Numbered from the stretch's first letter, positions 1 to 15,154 are shown. The stretch is 64,000 bases of DNA from Phorcus lineatus (GCA_921293015.1 OV121088.1:39494836-39558835), one strand, 5' to 3'. The notes: generated from the sequence alone by a model not told the origin. Translations and numbers: made by a program.

Positions 1-77
1 ATAGTTTCATGTCCAGTATAGTTTATCAGTGCCATTGTTCGTGAAAATCAATTAAGGAACCAGAGAAGAAAGGAAGG

Positions 78-151
78 ATGCACAGAACAGAGGGACGAAA
101 GATGCTGCACCAGCATCGACTTGCACTTCAGTTGTTTGAAGCTTTAGCGGC
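78..151 (+). CDS. Weak candidate coding exon ending in phase 2
   Basis: An ATG at 78 opens 24 codons that run without a stop to a GC|GTGAGT donor at 151/152, leaving 2 nt of the next codon. An in-frame TGA at 42-44 lies upstream. The exon phase matches what the 49-nt exon at 56190 needs, so this could be a distant first exon of the same gene, but a phase match is expected by chance one time in three. The peptide begins MHRTEGRKML and matches no family I know. The segment is purine-rich and less AT-rich than what follows. It could equally be an internal exon of a gene beginning outside the window, or chance. Confidence 0.15.
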
Positions 152-1778
152 GTGAGTTGCACCTATACTTTTTTACATCAAAAGCAAATGATCAGTTTTC
201 AAGCAATCTTTACAATGCATGTAAACATTGCCCTTTTGTCAGCAGTTGCCATTTGCTTTGATATGCATCTATTTTTTCAGTTGTTTTTTACTTCAACAAA
301 AGTCGCCCATTGTAATGCTTAGTTTTTTCCAACTATTAAAAGTGCATATCAAAGATGCATTTAAGCAGTTCCTTAAAGTTGGAAAAGTCATAATTGCACA
401 CTTTTAAGTAATGACAGATTATTAATCGAATTGTTTCGAGATTTCTAAAGTTGTCGGGATATCGTGTTGTTAGCAAACTGTTTCTCGCGAATAGATAACA
501 TTTTTAAAAAGTCATGTGATTTGAACAAGGATAGTTTACAAAAAGTTTCGTGAAATAAGTATTTCATATAACCTTCTTAAACTGATATGATATCGGGGCA
601 GATTTGAGAAGTGAAATCCTTTCACCAACCTGCCTATTCTGATTAAAATTGTACCTGGCAAGAGTCATTAAGAGCAAGTGCAAACTTAATTCTATAACAC
701 AATCTACAACTTTGAAAACTTCATGACGAAAATGTAAACATGTTGGTCGATCATAAATTAAAGATTTCACTTGTTTATACCGGTTTATTACACAATTGAA
801 GCCTGGTGCTAATATTTATTCAATGAATATCATTCATGCGATTATTCAAAGGAAGAAGGGATTCTTTATCCCGAATCAACATTGTTGAAATTTAGAAACT
901 TGATACGATGTTATGCCAAAAGGTTTAAATTGAATGTCATGTTTGAAATATGTGTACGTTTTGTTGGCCCTTTGTATGTAAATATCAGTGATGGTCATTA
1001 AATAATGAAGGAATAATCAAATATTTATCATGATTATTTCGTTCTGTACTGGAAAACACAAAGAGGAGAAATATCGATCTATTACTCCCTTTACTATTCC
1101 TAAAGTGTCCCACACGATACCGAAAATGTGTAATCATGTAAATCAATTTTCTCATTTTTATTTTTAACACTATGTTTGGTGCATATCAGTTTTCTGTTTA
1201 ATCGAATGTCTTTCTACAGCTGATACTGATCATTTGAGATATCAAAATGCTTTATAATCATGTCACAAACCTGTTGATGAAATATTACACCTGAACACAA
1301 AAACGACTGGTAGTGAATTTTGATTGATGAAGTTGTCTACGTTTATCTTTTCAAATTGAGATTGCATTTATTTAGTTCCATTAAGGTATAAGTTTCTATT
1401 GCAATTTAGACGTTGTCAATAGCACAGATAACGCATTGGCGTCATTATTGAAATATTTGTTGAACGTGAAGTGACAAATGATAAATGATAAACCCGGGTA
1501 GCGATTGCATATTGTATTTTTCGTATGCTAAGTTTCACATTCATGTTTGGTATTGTGTCTGCAAGTGTCTGCTTACTAGATGCTTCAAATGATCAATCTC
1601 CTCAATGAAACGATTACTTATTTGGATGGTTTAAAATATTTATTTGGTTGTTATTCGGAACTGACAATGACGGAGTTGTCCTCTGGTGTAAAGTCATAAT
1701 TGAATGAAAGCCATACACATATTCAGAAGTCGTATCCTTTTAACATTCGTTGTTTGACTGTATACTAATGACATTTTG
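152..1778. other. AT-rich stretch without recognised features
   Basis: Only short ORFs without family resemblance occur on either strand. No repeats, RNA genes or convincing exons were seen. Confidence 0.5.
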
Positions 1779-2150
1779 TAGTTTAATTCAAGATTTCATC
1801 TCAGTTCCAGGAATATCAGACGTTTTATTAGCATCATTGGTTATGATTCATTCATGTTTAACGGTACACGAAATAACGGCCCTTTTTTAATCATAGTTAA
1901 AATTGAAGATTTCATCTCAATATCAGGGACATCAGACGTTTTATTAGCATCCTTGATTATGAGACTTAGTTTTTTTCATAGCATACTAATTAAGATTATG
2001 TTTGAATCATAGTTTAATTCAAGATTTCATCTCAGGTTCAGAAACGATTTTTATTAGCATCGTTGATTATGAGACTTTGTTTTCTTTCACAGTATTGAAA
2101 GTAAGGTTGTGTTTTTGTTTGAATCAGAGTTGAAATCAAGATTATATTTT
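1779..2150 (+). repeat. Tandem repeat of about 115 bp, three copies plus a partial fourth
   Basis: Copies start near 1779, 1894 and 2010, with a decayed partial copy near 2124. Each begins with a TAGTTTAATTCAAGATTTCA-like block, then TTTTATTAGCATC and TTGATTATGAGACTT blocks. The copies differ by substitutions and small indels, so the array is old. No coding potential is seen. Confidence 0.7.
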
Positions 2151-5100
2151 TGAACATTCTTATTAAGAGCGTTGATATAAATTTCTTCCTCGTAGCTTTC
2201 ATATATTACGCATGAAAGTTACTTTACCAATACGCTTTGAATTATTTTCCAATTATTTGTGCAATAATTGTGAAGTTCTGATGTAAATCAATGTTATTGA
2301 TTATCTTTATCGAGTCGAATCCACTTGATAGCTGAATGTTTTTTCTGCTCACAATGTTACGACTTTAACGGTTATGAATCTACATTGGCTTATGTTTATT
2401 GCTTTATACGTATTTATATCCTTAAGTATAACTAATCAAATCACAAGTTATGAATCATTCTCATGTAAAGTATGTACCTGTGTTCCTTCCGTCGTTATTA
2501 TTCGCCAATTGATACCTACCATTAAACGTTACCTTGTTGTGAATGTGCAAGTAATTGTCATGTGTGTTTGTTAACTGGTAATAATGACAATGATAAAATG
2601 ACAAACACAAAGTTTATATATCTCATGAATGAACACTAAAGTAAACTTTTCCTAATTATGCATTATTAGCCTCTAATTATGCCCATTATGTACAGACAAG
2701 CGTTTAACTGTCATCTGTCCACATAGACATCAAAAGACCTGTATATTTTGTATGGGTCATTTACCCGTATTATGTAATGATACTTAGTTGACCATTTTTT
2801 TTATTGAAGTTGGAGTACTGTCGGTGCAAATTTGCCACATTTGATTCTTTTATGCAGAGAGTTTACCGGTCGTTCAAAGATCTCAGTGAAATGTGATTGA
2901 AGAAATGAATCCATTCGTTGTCATCTATCCATCGTGCTCTTTGATTGGTTATGGCTTTTTAACATTGTATCTGACTTCCTCTGAATGTAATGCTGCAGAT
3001 ACACATCTCATGTAAATTCTCATTGTTTTTACAAATAAAATGCTTTCCCTACTGTCCGCAATAGAAAAGCAGTTCAAAAGCAGTTTTATCAAAGTCATAA
3101 GTTCATTTGACTTTTGACAATTTATGACTGTCCATGCTTCAATTTTTTTTTTTAAACATCGTACCTATTTGAATCATTCTGTTCAAATTCATCTGCAACC
3201 ATGTATCATTCCCTATGTTGTTGACTGCTTCTGGCTGCACCAACGTACTCCTGCTGCTTTGACATAGGGTGCTAAATTATATATTCGCCACCTTACCTTT
3301 TATTCACACTTGTGAATTTTATTGTTAGTCAATAACATATCCATGCATTACCGTGGGTCATTTTAGATTATATGACAAAACACAAATCAACTAATGAGAA
3401 AGAGATGTTGTTTGCTTCGAGACTTAACGACCGCCGAGGGATGGTTGCTACTGGCGATGGGTGTGTATGCATGTCAGTGTGATCTTATATTGCATGTCCG
3501 CAACACGTGGATCGGACGTGCATTTCATAACATATACGAATTTATTGATGATATTATTTTCATTTGTGGTATTCCTGACGTTCAATATTCGTTTATATTC
3601 ATACCATAGTTTGGTGTATCAGTGTACAAGTTGATATGATAAGTATCGTTTTAAGTGCTGGTCACAAGGAATCGTGATCGGAAAATAAAAATTTCTATCA
3701 ACGTTTTTATTAATTTCACAGATATAATCTTAAATGTTCAGTTTGATTTTACATGTATTAGGGTTTTTTTTCATTTTTTCAATAATTCATTTACGAAATG
3801 TTACTTTCTTGGTCGGTGGTGTTCAGAACTGGTATGACTATATGCGTATACATCTCGAAACGTGCACGCAAAGTGGAATAAGCTAGTATACACCGAAAAG
3901 CCATACTGGTATGTTTATGCCCGATAAGTTCTTTGCATATCAAAATCATTAAAAAAGATACATCAGGTGCTGTTTTATGAAAATGAGCCTGTAACCCATC
4001 AAATGATTGTTCATAATTAACGTGCATCGAGTTACTATTGATTTTTAGACGATGTGGAACATTTGGATAAAATATTAACCAGTATAATCAAACAGTATGC
4101 ACCAAATAACCAACGAGCCTGTAACCAATTCCACATTGTTTGCAAACAGTTCAATATCCTATTTTGAAAATAAACAGAGTAGCTCACAGAACATGAAATA
4201 TGCAGCGTATTCAGTGGAACCTTATCCCCTGTTCAGTCGGCTCTTCACCCTGGGGAATATAACTGCTCATGCATATTACTGTTTGTATATAATAATGTTT
4301 GCGCGATGTCACAATGTTATTGAGATTTACGTAATAAATGGATGTTGGACTATTTTGACATTTTGAAGTTGTATTTGCTTTCGAAGTTATGTTGGCCTTG
4401 GATCTGATATTGAGTGATGGGTTTAATATCGGTGCTTGGGACCTTGAAGACTTTTTTCCTAATTTTCCAATTAAAGCCTTCATGGGAATATTGTATTTCA
4501 TGTCCAGAAATCTTTGAAATATTGATTCCGACATACACGGCGACCGTCTCCCGAATACAAATGGCAGTTAATTGATTGGGTTAATTACGGCACACTGAAG
4601 CTGCAGATGTTATCCCCATCTTCTTGTGGCATGTGTTCATTAAATCTAAACTCCCACAATTTAGAAAGGTTTAAAATGATTTTAATGAAGGAAGTGTTTG
4701 ATGACCTTGGCACGGTCGCCATCTCATAAGAGTAATCGTCAATATCTGCATGTGTTGAAGTAGGAAATCCATTGCTAAATAAACAGTTTTGTGCATTTGA
4801 ACAACGTGACATGAAGATGTAGACGGTGTACATCTCTATGATATAATGTTTATTTCGTTTGTTTGCGTTATGATCATACACATCCTTATTTGCTCTGATG
4901 ACGCGAGTGGTTCCTTCTGAAACATGCATCCTTCTCTGCGTTTCCTTATCTGCAGCATGAAATGACCTGATGTACAGATATGTTTAATAATGTTTGTCCC
5001 TACATGTCTTTTATTGAACACATGTTTAAACGTAACGCACGATCAGGAATTGTTGTGAACTTTGACAGAAAACACAACTTGAAATAGTCAGGACAGTCAC

Positions 5101-8100
5101 TCATTTGTCCAATTTGAGTGTAATACTTGTGAGATGTGAAAACATTCAATGCGCAATGAACTTTGTTGCTTTATCATTTGCTACTTTATTTTTGTCCTTT
5201 TACGTCTTTTTTGAAGATATGACATTTCTCATTGTTCAAGTAATAATTGATTTTATGAATTCTATCAGAACATTGTCATCATGTAATCGAAGGTCTCATC
5301 CTAATTCACCAATGTGATAAAACATCAAACACATCATGAGAGGTATAAAACTCCTTACAGTGACAAATGATGTATCCTACAGCTTTGATCATGGATTAAG
5401 AGTGTTGCTCGTACTGTAAGCAGATAGAGAACCAAACTCCCCGCAGCGTCAGACAATGTTACACAGCTCATGCGACACCTTTTGGATTATGTCAGGGAGA
5501 TGTACTTTCACCTTCAATAATACTCTTATCTGTCACGAGTAGTCTTGTACTCATATCTAAACATGTCATCGTTCCAAGTAGTGATTTCGTGTATAGCATA
5601 TTTTAGTAAATGTAAGGTTTATGTACGTTTTCAGCTAAATTTTCAGCAGGATTGTAGCATTCTTGTATTGGAAACATTTACATAAAGATTTCTGCCTCAT
5701 TTATAACGTATTTGGTATTGTTACTTTATATAAATGAATATAACTTTTTGTAAATGATTTAATGATACTAAAATATGAACATACAGAGTAGGTGGAAAGG
5801 TACAGAAAGATCACGTTTAGGCTTACCTAAATTGTAATTTCGATAGTGTATCATTCTGTGCAAATTCTCTTCTTGCCAAATGGCTAAAGATGATACCATC
5901 GATGTAACTGTTGCCTCGTCACAATGGGATTTATTTCAATTTACGAGTGATAAAATAGCCAAATATTTTCAGAGGACAGCAAAAACTTGCATAATACTTC
6001 ATTTATCATCTTTATGTTATTGTCTTGGTGCCCTGACAGTGATAACTAAATATGAAATATCTTCCACTAAGCCCTTGCTCGTCATTAACTGTCAACACGA
6101 GATGCAATATTTCAAACTTAACAACGTACTCTTGATAGAGAATCGGGGAAAACTATATCTTGGAATGACCTCTTCTCTGCGAATCCTTTCAATTTGGTCC
6201 AAGTTCTTAAGGTGTCATAATTGATAGTGCTTGATCAAAAATATCTCCCTGATGTATCGCTTTGGCGTACATTATCCTATTATCACCACATCGACTCAAT
6301 GAGACGGGGATTCAAGCAGAACATTTCAGTCAGTTCTATAATTCCCCATTCTCTGCGGATATCAGGAGGTTTTCTCCATTTGGTTGAAACAACATAATTA
6401 TAAGGTAAGAATATTATCGCCGATAATGTTACTTTTGATCTTTAAGAGGCAGTAGTACGTTTTTAAAAGATTTTTCTTCAAATTTTCACCAATAAGCATT
6501 AGTTTATGCCGAAGGCATTACCTTCAGATCTCATTACTTCACCTGATAATCCGAAGAAGTAGAGGAAATAATCAAGTATCAAAGAAAAACCACACTGGCC
6601 ATTTTTGTATGAACACCTTTTAATCATTTGAGGTAAGAAATGAATTCGCTTAGCAGTAGTGTTCCTTTGATTAAAAACTTTGTCTGGCAATTAGATACAT
6701 TTATCTTCATTTTCTTGAGATTCATTTATCTTCGAAGGTGGCTTTACAATTCTTGACTCATCTAGAATGCTTTTTGAATGTACTTAAATTTGATCCAGGG
6801 AAACAAATGAGAATTGCGGTAACAATAATATTTGAAATATTTTTAAAAAAGGAGTTAAATGAAACATTTCAAACAAATTGAACCTTGTTTTGCTGCCTAT
6901 GCCTCTAAGGAATTAAAAAGATCTAGATTCAAAACATAAGTTAGAAAACTGAGGATATATAAACTTCAAGGTCAGAATTATAGGAGCTAGATATTTGTTT
7001 TCAGAAATGGAAAATTTTAAAGGGCAACGAGAAGCATACAAGTGTAGTTTCATCTGCATGCATGTTTAAATACCAAATACATGTGCCTAATACATCAATT
7101 GAAATACTTGTATATATCTTTTGGAATTAATGGTCATGTAATCTTCAATACTTTGTAATTAAACGAGGAGATATTAAATAAATAGATGTGGTTATGCGCG
7201 GTTAACATATAGACTTCTCCGATATTTTCGGGTTCTCTAGAATCAATTAAAAGGTATAATTTCAGATAGAGGCAAACATTGGTGATGTCTGTTACTAACA
7301 TAGATTTAATGAAGACATTGTTTCATACATGGACAGATGCTTCAAGTTCTTTGCAAATATGCCCTTTCGATATGTGAGATGTTTGGAAATGTGAAATCTT
7401 CTGGTGACGTTTATTCTCTTTGAGTTTGATAAATGTTGTATTACGTAGTAACTCTTAAAGGGCCAAGATGAGATTGCATCTATGTCTATCGTCACTATTT
7501 TGCATTTTGTGTATTTTTGTAATATTGACAATTTCTGAAAACAATCATTGATTATTACAATAGAACAAAAATATCTACATTTTTTTTTACCCTTTTTTAG
7601 AAAATAAAAGCTCTGTCTACAAAAACACCATTGTTATTTGAATCTTGATCTTATATCAATATAGATCAAACAGTTTTGCCTCAAGCTTTTCTAAATATAT
7701 TCTGGGCGTATAAAGAAAGATGCTTTTAAATCATCTTCAGACAGCTTTGAAGAGTACTAGTGAGGAAGAGAAATCGATTTCCAATATAACATTAAGTGTT
7801 TTTGTATTACGAATCACTCGTAAAATCAAAGTATTCTCAGCGTCTTGCCTAATTATCACAGTTGCTCTCATGCATTGTGCATGAGTTCTGATATTTAAAA
7901 AATGTAAGTTACTAGAGTTCTAACGCATGTGCAATATAGCAAATACCAGCAGTTCACATTTCATAATGTTAATGATCATTGAAAGTGGTGTGCTTTTAAC
8001 TTGACAGTACATTTCGTTTTAATTAAAATTATAAGAAGATTTTCTTATCCTTGATTAGTCTCTGATACAGGAAATTTTTTAAAAAATTCAGAATTAAATG

Positions 8101-10414
8101 AAATTGATTAAAGTCAGGTATAGTTTGGGATTGATAATTACCATGGGAAATTGATTTCACAGTGAAACTCGTCTATTGAAACGAAAACTGGATGTTTTTG
8201 TCAATTTCTCTCATTTGATATTAACACTCGTGTGATTCATAAAGGTAGCACCATTGTACGCTGTTTTGAAAGGATGGGAATTATGTTTTATTCTTAAAAA
8301 TATTACTTTTTTAAACCGTCACCAAGATTGATATGCACGGTTTCTTGAATCGGTGTCAACATTAGATTTTGACTATTATAACAATATCGTGACCTACTTT
8401 CACGGATGCACTCAGCTCTTAGCACTAAACGTAAACAGTGTATTATGAAAAAGACTTTTTCAGTCCAAAGTTATTACCCCTTGAATGAAATAATTTTGAA
8501 AGTTTGAAATGATATTGTTAAATTAATTTGATTTTTCATTATGATACCACTTTTGTCAGTGATTATTGAGTACTGAAAACAATCTGCATTACCTGTGTCA
8601 TATGAGCACCAACAAACAAGAGGAATACTGATAAAGGGGAACTTCTAAAAACTGTCCAATAACCTTGTACATCAAAATGAATCAAACCAGATACCACTGA
8701 TCATGAAGTGCATAAAAGGAAACTGATTAATAATGTTATTGATGTTATTTACCTATCGTTTACAGTTCGTTTGGTTGGTATTTGCTTACAGTAAACCATA
8801 TTCTTATCGCCAATGATTGAATATTGTTTGGTTCAATTTGAAATGAGGTTTATCAATAATACGTATGATTAACAACTTATTGCGCAAACAAACCGGTTAC
8901 TAATTCACAATTAGAGCTATATTGCTCACACATTTTTCATATTTGGTTCTACAGTTCTAGTTGTGACTGCCAATCTAATAATTCAATGACTTTATTATCT
9001 CAAAATCCTGCACTTGACCACCTATTTGCACTGTAAAATGAACTGATTATATCAAGATTAAAGTGGCATTTAGATGAAATGAAGTCCAAATAAACATATT
9101 TTGCAGAAATGATGAATACTTGAAATCGTTTATCATGTAGTTAATAACACGATTGCAACAAAGATGTTCGCTGTCGGTCTAAAAGGCACTAGTGCACGCT
9201 TTTACGGTTTAAATTGGCTATTTTTTAGGTTTAAGAGGACTTATGCATTTACTTTAGTTTTCTATCGATGCAATGAAATACTTAAAATTCTTTACAATTG
9301 ACCTGCAATCAACAATTAACAAATTTAGACAGCCGCTGTCGGCTTGGACATATAAAAAAATCTATGGTTAGCTGTGCACAAAACGGATAAATTATAGACG
9401 GCTGAACTAGTATTATGTGCAGCTGATGAATTTACCTAAACTCTGAACTGAGAACAAAGAATGAATTATGTTTTATGAAAGCAAAGTTGTAAATAAACCG
9501 ATTTAATAACACAGCATTAGCATTGCTATTAGATTGACCAAAGCCGCTGCCGTTTCCGCTTTTTTTGGTTATAAGCAAAATCTTAATCTTTCCGATATCG
9601 TAGTTCATGCGGATTTAAAGTTACGTTGCATTAAATACTTCCGGTCTTTAAAAATCAACTTTACTACCTAAATATGTAAATATTTGTTAAATAACTTACG
9701 AGGTAGATTACTTGAGTGAGGATCTTGAATAATATCGAGAGATATGCAGTATCTGTGCATCCGTTGTGTTAACGAAATATTGGTGTGCACTAGTGCGTTT
9801 AAGCAATTCCTAAGTCATCGTTATTAAGTTCATACAGTTTAGTTAGCTGGTCCCCAATGCACATAACACTTAGATTACTTTAAATCACTAAGATAACTTT
9901 AGTGCAGTGTTAACGAATGGCATGACGGTTAACCAAACTTGAGTGGCAGTAACTAAGGACTGTTATTGTAATTATGATTTGTAATTATGGCAAATGTGTG
10001 AGTAACTGTAGTGAATGATTTACTAAAGTATATGATTATAAAATATCTCCATTAATTGCAATGACGGGAACACCGTTTTAAATGACAATAAAGTTAAGAT
10101 CGAATTAAGAATTGACGATATTTGTACACTAAATCAAAGTGTATGGATAATACTTTCAGTGAATTTGAATTCCGTAACATCACTGTTTTTTGCTTTTTGT
10201 ATATATATTGTGGGCTGATTAAACAATTAGAAAAAGTGTTGACACTCTATCACGTAAATTGTAATATTTATCGAATTATTTGAATCAAATAAAAAATCCA
10301 ATTTCAACAAATTTGATTTTGAAACCAGTGATCCATACACACACTTACAAAAAACGATCTAACTTATATTACTTTGCCTGCAGTACATCGGTTTCCGTTG
10401 ACATTATCACCAGC
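2151..10414. other. Long AT-rich stretch without supported genes
   Basis: Short ORFs occur on both strands (for example 4211-4534 minus, 4585-4929 minus, 5880-6224 plus). None has recognisable motifs, a good start context or convincing splice sites, and their composition matches the background. No transposon ends or tandem arrays were noticed. Confidence 0.45.
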
Positions 10415-10640
10415 AAGTTGCGGCCGAGGTTTAACTATGTCAATATATGGAGTCTCGTGGGTCTCCGAATCTGTTAGCGGCCGTTACCGACAGCTGACGG
10501 CGGTTTTCATTCGATTGAAGTTTTCCTGGAATTGAATTTGTACTTTTCAGTTCCAATTACCACGTGAGTATCTCGCGTACCGATCCAGATGGGTTATCTC
10601 CCCTGAGAGCAGCTCCGCGCGGAATCCTTCATGGACGCTG
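10415..10640. promoter_or_regulatory. CpG-rich patch, possible regulatory region
   Basis: Within very AT-rich flanks this stretch is visibly GC- and CpG-rich (GCGGCCG, AGCGGCCG, CTCCGCGCGG) and contains a CACGTG E-box near 10560 and a GTGAGT donor-like site at 10565. It could be an unmethylated promoter or enhancer, or an untranslated exon. No open frame with a good start runs into the donor: the two ATG frames at 10436 and 10446 both stop before it. Confidence 0.25.
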
Positions 10641-13600
10641 ATTTAATACACGGTTATTGTACGAGTTATCTTGTTAAGACGAAATATCATTGATATTCTA
10701 TTTGAGACCCTGTCAATGAAATGTCTCTTAAATACGATTACATTCATCGCCAAAGGATGATTTTAAAAAAAATTTATTTTGTAAAAGAATATATTGAAGG
10801 TATGATCACTTCTTTTGATATAATACTGGATATTTTCATTTGTTATAATTGGTTGAAAGGTTTTTTATGTTAACGTTTTCGTTGGAAAAAGTTTTTATTA
10901 TCTTTTCACGGATACAGAAATCGCATCAACAACAATAGACAAAAAGTTTTAAAATATTATTTTGCTTACAACAAAATGACATCTGTGCGAACATATGATT
11001 GATTACGAGTTTCTTATTCAGTAATATCAGAATATGCTTTTTAATGCTGCATATGTTTTGTCATTGCTTAAGTTTGACTGGTCACATGTGGATATTGGTT
11101 CTACTTCCCTTGTGTCCAATCATATTAAAAACAAAGATCTCATTTGGATGGATAGTGGAATTGCATTTGTGTTGGTTACCTCCCTTTTTTAGTTCTGTAA
11201 GTTTTTAGATCCAGATCGTTTGTAAAACATAACAGAGAATCTACAAAACAAAACCTTTAGTGTGTAGAGCGTATCTTCTCGATGTGTTAATACATGCATG
11301 CCTTTCTATCATCTTTGGATCAAAATATGAAGAGATGACTGTGTTTCAAAACCTCCTCGATCACCTTTTTGCTGACGCTGCAACAATACTAATGATCATT
11401 AGGTGGTCTTAGTCAATGAATTGATCATTTCCTCTGAAGAGAATATTCTTTCAATTATGTAAGTGCAATCGATCAGACTATTAAGCATGAAATTATCCTA
11501 TAAATATAAGCTAGGTGTTTCTACCTCAACAGCTGACAAGTCACGCCATTCGCAAAGTTTTTTCTCACAACTCCCAAGTTGACATTCAAACGATAAAGCT
11601 TTAATGAATGGTCTTAAAACGAGAATCAGCCTTGTTATGGACAATGGATAATTTGCAAGTGATTTTTCATTGATTTCGCACTCATGAATAATAGCCTACC
11701 CTGGCAGTGCTATTTCCCTTATTGACAGAATGCAATTAGCAGTGTCAACGACTTGGGGTATGTTGTATCTTGGACTAAAAGGCTTCTGGAGTTGGTTTGT
11801 GGCGCAACATACTCGTTCGTTGCCTAGTTCCACATGATTTTAATCTGACTAATCATTTGGCTATAAATCTAATCATGATTGCATAATTGCAGTAATGCAC
11901 CTGCGCTGCACGTTTATACACGAACCCACCGTCACTTTTTAATAATTTTCTCCAATAGCAATATGAGAATTACGATCAGGCACTTTAGGTAATTGCATCA
12001 AGGAAGTTTTTTTGAAATTGTATTAGCTAACAGCATGGTATTAAGCTTGTTCTGTCAAGTCAGATGTATTGGGCTTTCCATAATAATTTAAGTTTTTCGT
12101 AATGGCGTGTTGATAATATTGCTGACGTGTCCTTGCATATGATTGTGAGAATTTTAAAGTTCCAATTCAGGCGGGAGTTTTTAGGTTATATCTTATTTGA
12201 TTCCTTTTTTTTATCTATCAATACATTGTCAATATCATGTAATAAAAAGAATTGCGAGCTTGCTTACCGCGTCATCCGGAAATAAAAGTAATTTGTATAA
12301 TGCTGTACACAAAAATAAGGCAGAAAAAAAATTGTTTGATGTCAAGTGTATTCATTTACTAAATAGAAAAAGCCCAATCGTTTAAAAGACAATTGTTGAA
12401 CGTATGTCAACATTTTTATATTGTGAAGATACTAGAACCTTATTTGTTAAAATGAAACGTTAACGTTTAAGCAAAAAGAACTTCGTAGAAGACTTAAATA
12501 TTTTAGCATCTACCATTATTAGTAACATTCTCAGTGTCTCAATCAGAAAATTCAATCACCATTCAATGAAGGTTGATATTCTCAAACGGATATTGCTCAA
12601 TATAAAGGAACGAAAAACCTCATTAAATTTATATTCTCGTTGGTAAGACCAATTTCTTCCACACAATCAATGCTAACTTGAATTTAACTATCAACATTAT
12701 TGCAAGTTATCTTGGTCTAGACAGTTTTATCCTCGGAGAGAAATGAATCGGTATTTACTTGCTGTCAGGGAGCGTCCATCATTACCTTTCCACGCATTCT
12801 TCAGTCGTATATTTGGCAATCCCTTTTTAGGGGAGGCATAAACAGACCATGTAATAAACGCTGACTTTGCGAAATATACATTCACTTAAACCGGTTGTTG
12901 AAAGCTGGTACAGCTGGCCTGATATTACTAGCAGGAACGTTTGTATACTTTGAGCAGCATATCAGCTTATTACATCTAAAACTGATGAAGTGTATTGTCA
13001 GCTTACTGTTTTGTTACTTAGGAGGAAATAAATATACAAAACGGATTTAAATTCAGCTTTATATACATCTTGGGATGACATTGTTATTATCACACAAAAA
13101 TGTGAAAGTTGTTACATTCGTGCTGCATAAGAACCGAAGAAACAGTACATATACAGAAACGTTTATGATCCATTTACGTTAGAATAGCTTGGTTCACATT
13201 TCTCTTTGTCAAAGTTTTACTTTCCATGTACTTTGACGACATCTAGATGCATTGAATCCTAATGAAGTGGTAACTTTTGTTATACGGTCCCTCACTACGG
13301 GAAGTCAAGTCTCGTGAGACGGAACACAGTTATGCGAGATGTTGATCCCATACAACGTAACTCATAACTCGTCTTCATAAACAACTCTTTATTCTTCTAC
13401 ATAACTACTGGCATGTTTTAACATAGCCTCGCTTTGCTCTTCCTGGGATATGTTTATCTTTCTTCGTGGGAAGTACTTTGTATTCTGGCATTGCCGTAGG
13501 GCTAGGAAGTATGTTCACCGTTTGTAGAGCGGGTTGCGATTACAACTGACATTTATCTCCCTTTATCTCATTTCTACGAATGCCTTGCACGCTGGGACGT

Positions 13601-15020
13601 GGCGCCTCAGGTCAAAGGTGAACTATTTTGCTTCAATTATCACAAATAAACCTAGAGGTCATATCTAATACGGTTTTAGAGATCACAAACGGTAAACATT
13701 TTTATAATAAACATATTTTATGATATCATTATACGAAAAACTCTTTCAGTTTATACAGGAGTAGTTTAACCAGGAAAAGCTTCAACTCAAAATTTTGATC
13801 TAAATTAAGGTAAACACTATTGACGTTTCGTAATCGTTTGATTCATTTTAATTGAATGATAGGCTTACAGGACATTTGACTATGCACAATTAGTGCAGTA
13901 ATAGTGAGCATTGCTGGCTTGATTGATAGCCTGCTTCATGGCTTCAAATTCTGACAGTTTGAAGTTAAAATCCCTGTCCCATGAGATGCGAAACTTATGG
14001 CGTAACGTTTGGCGAATAACATTGTTTTTCAACTCATAAAAGATTGTGTATCGGGCTCGAAGTTGAAGTCGAAGTGATATATTCGACATTAATCACACTG
14101 TGCGGCACTGAGCGCAATATAAATATTTAGTTCTTACCAAGGTATCTCAGTTGTGAAAAGTTTGAATCTTCATCAAGTTTATATAGCCATTGAAATATGG
14201 CGCTGGAAATTCCGTTATGAAGAGCAAGGCTTACCAACACGAGCACACAATGCAATATACCCCATAACGTGTTAAGTGCAGTAGACCTTTAAACAAGTCT
14301 GCTCTATAAGACTAACAAGCCCACAGGAATGCTGTAATAACGGTTATTATTTGGTAATTGATGCAACAGCTAACTTTCAGTAGCTCCAACAGCAAGATGA
14401 TTGCTAGAGTTTAATGTCATTATATGCCAAGATACTTATTTATATCCCACAGCAATCGACTATAGGCGCGTTTAATTGTTATTAACTGCATTCAATTGGA
14501 TAAGTATATTACTCCTGGCGTCCACTCCAATTATATGTATGTTTAACGAAGGCTAGTCATTATCTGTCAACATAGTGAGCGTACAATACAATGTGCATGT
14601 CAGCGAGATATTGAAGCCTGTGGCAGCGTTGAAGGGAAGCAAGTCTAATCCGTGCACGAAATGAAATCTATTATGATGCTTCATTAACAAACAAACGCCA
14701 GTTCCGACCAACATGACTTCCTGTTTTTCTGTCAATGTTCAATGAAACATTGGGTACCCGACAGGAAAAGATAATGCGTACTTATGCGATCGAATTTCGG
14801 ACTTTCTTTGAGGGTTGGATTGTGTCAATATATGGTTGGTGTGAAGCTGGCCTTTCTTATACTACTAGAATGTTTTTCAAGTTAAACTCGCATTATCACT
14901 TTTAGATCAGAGTATTTGTTAGTCGTCGAATGTTTCTATTGATAGATAAATTATGTTTTCACCTCTGGTTCAACTTCATCGTTCGGTCACTTCAACTTAT
15001 TCTCACAGTAACTTGTTCTC
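10641..15020. other. AT-rich stretch without supported genes
   Basis: No recognisable genes, arrays or transposon ends. A minus-strand ORF at 13880-14089 has no family resemblance. Confidence 0.45.
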
Positions 15021-15154
15021 ATTTATGAAAAGCAAATTGTGAACGTTAAAATCCAAAAGAATTGAGCGCCATCAGATTTTCCACTATAGAGTATCGAAGA
15101 AGAATGAAGTTTAGAAGCTTCATTGTCGGGTCACGGTTGCGACTGCAATTTGGA

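Noticed and set aside
4211-4929. Minus-strand ORFs of 107 and 114 codons
   Set aside because: No family resemblance, no splice support and background composition; ORFs of this size are expected by chance in 64 kb.
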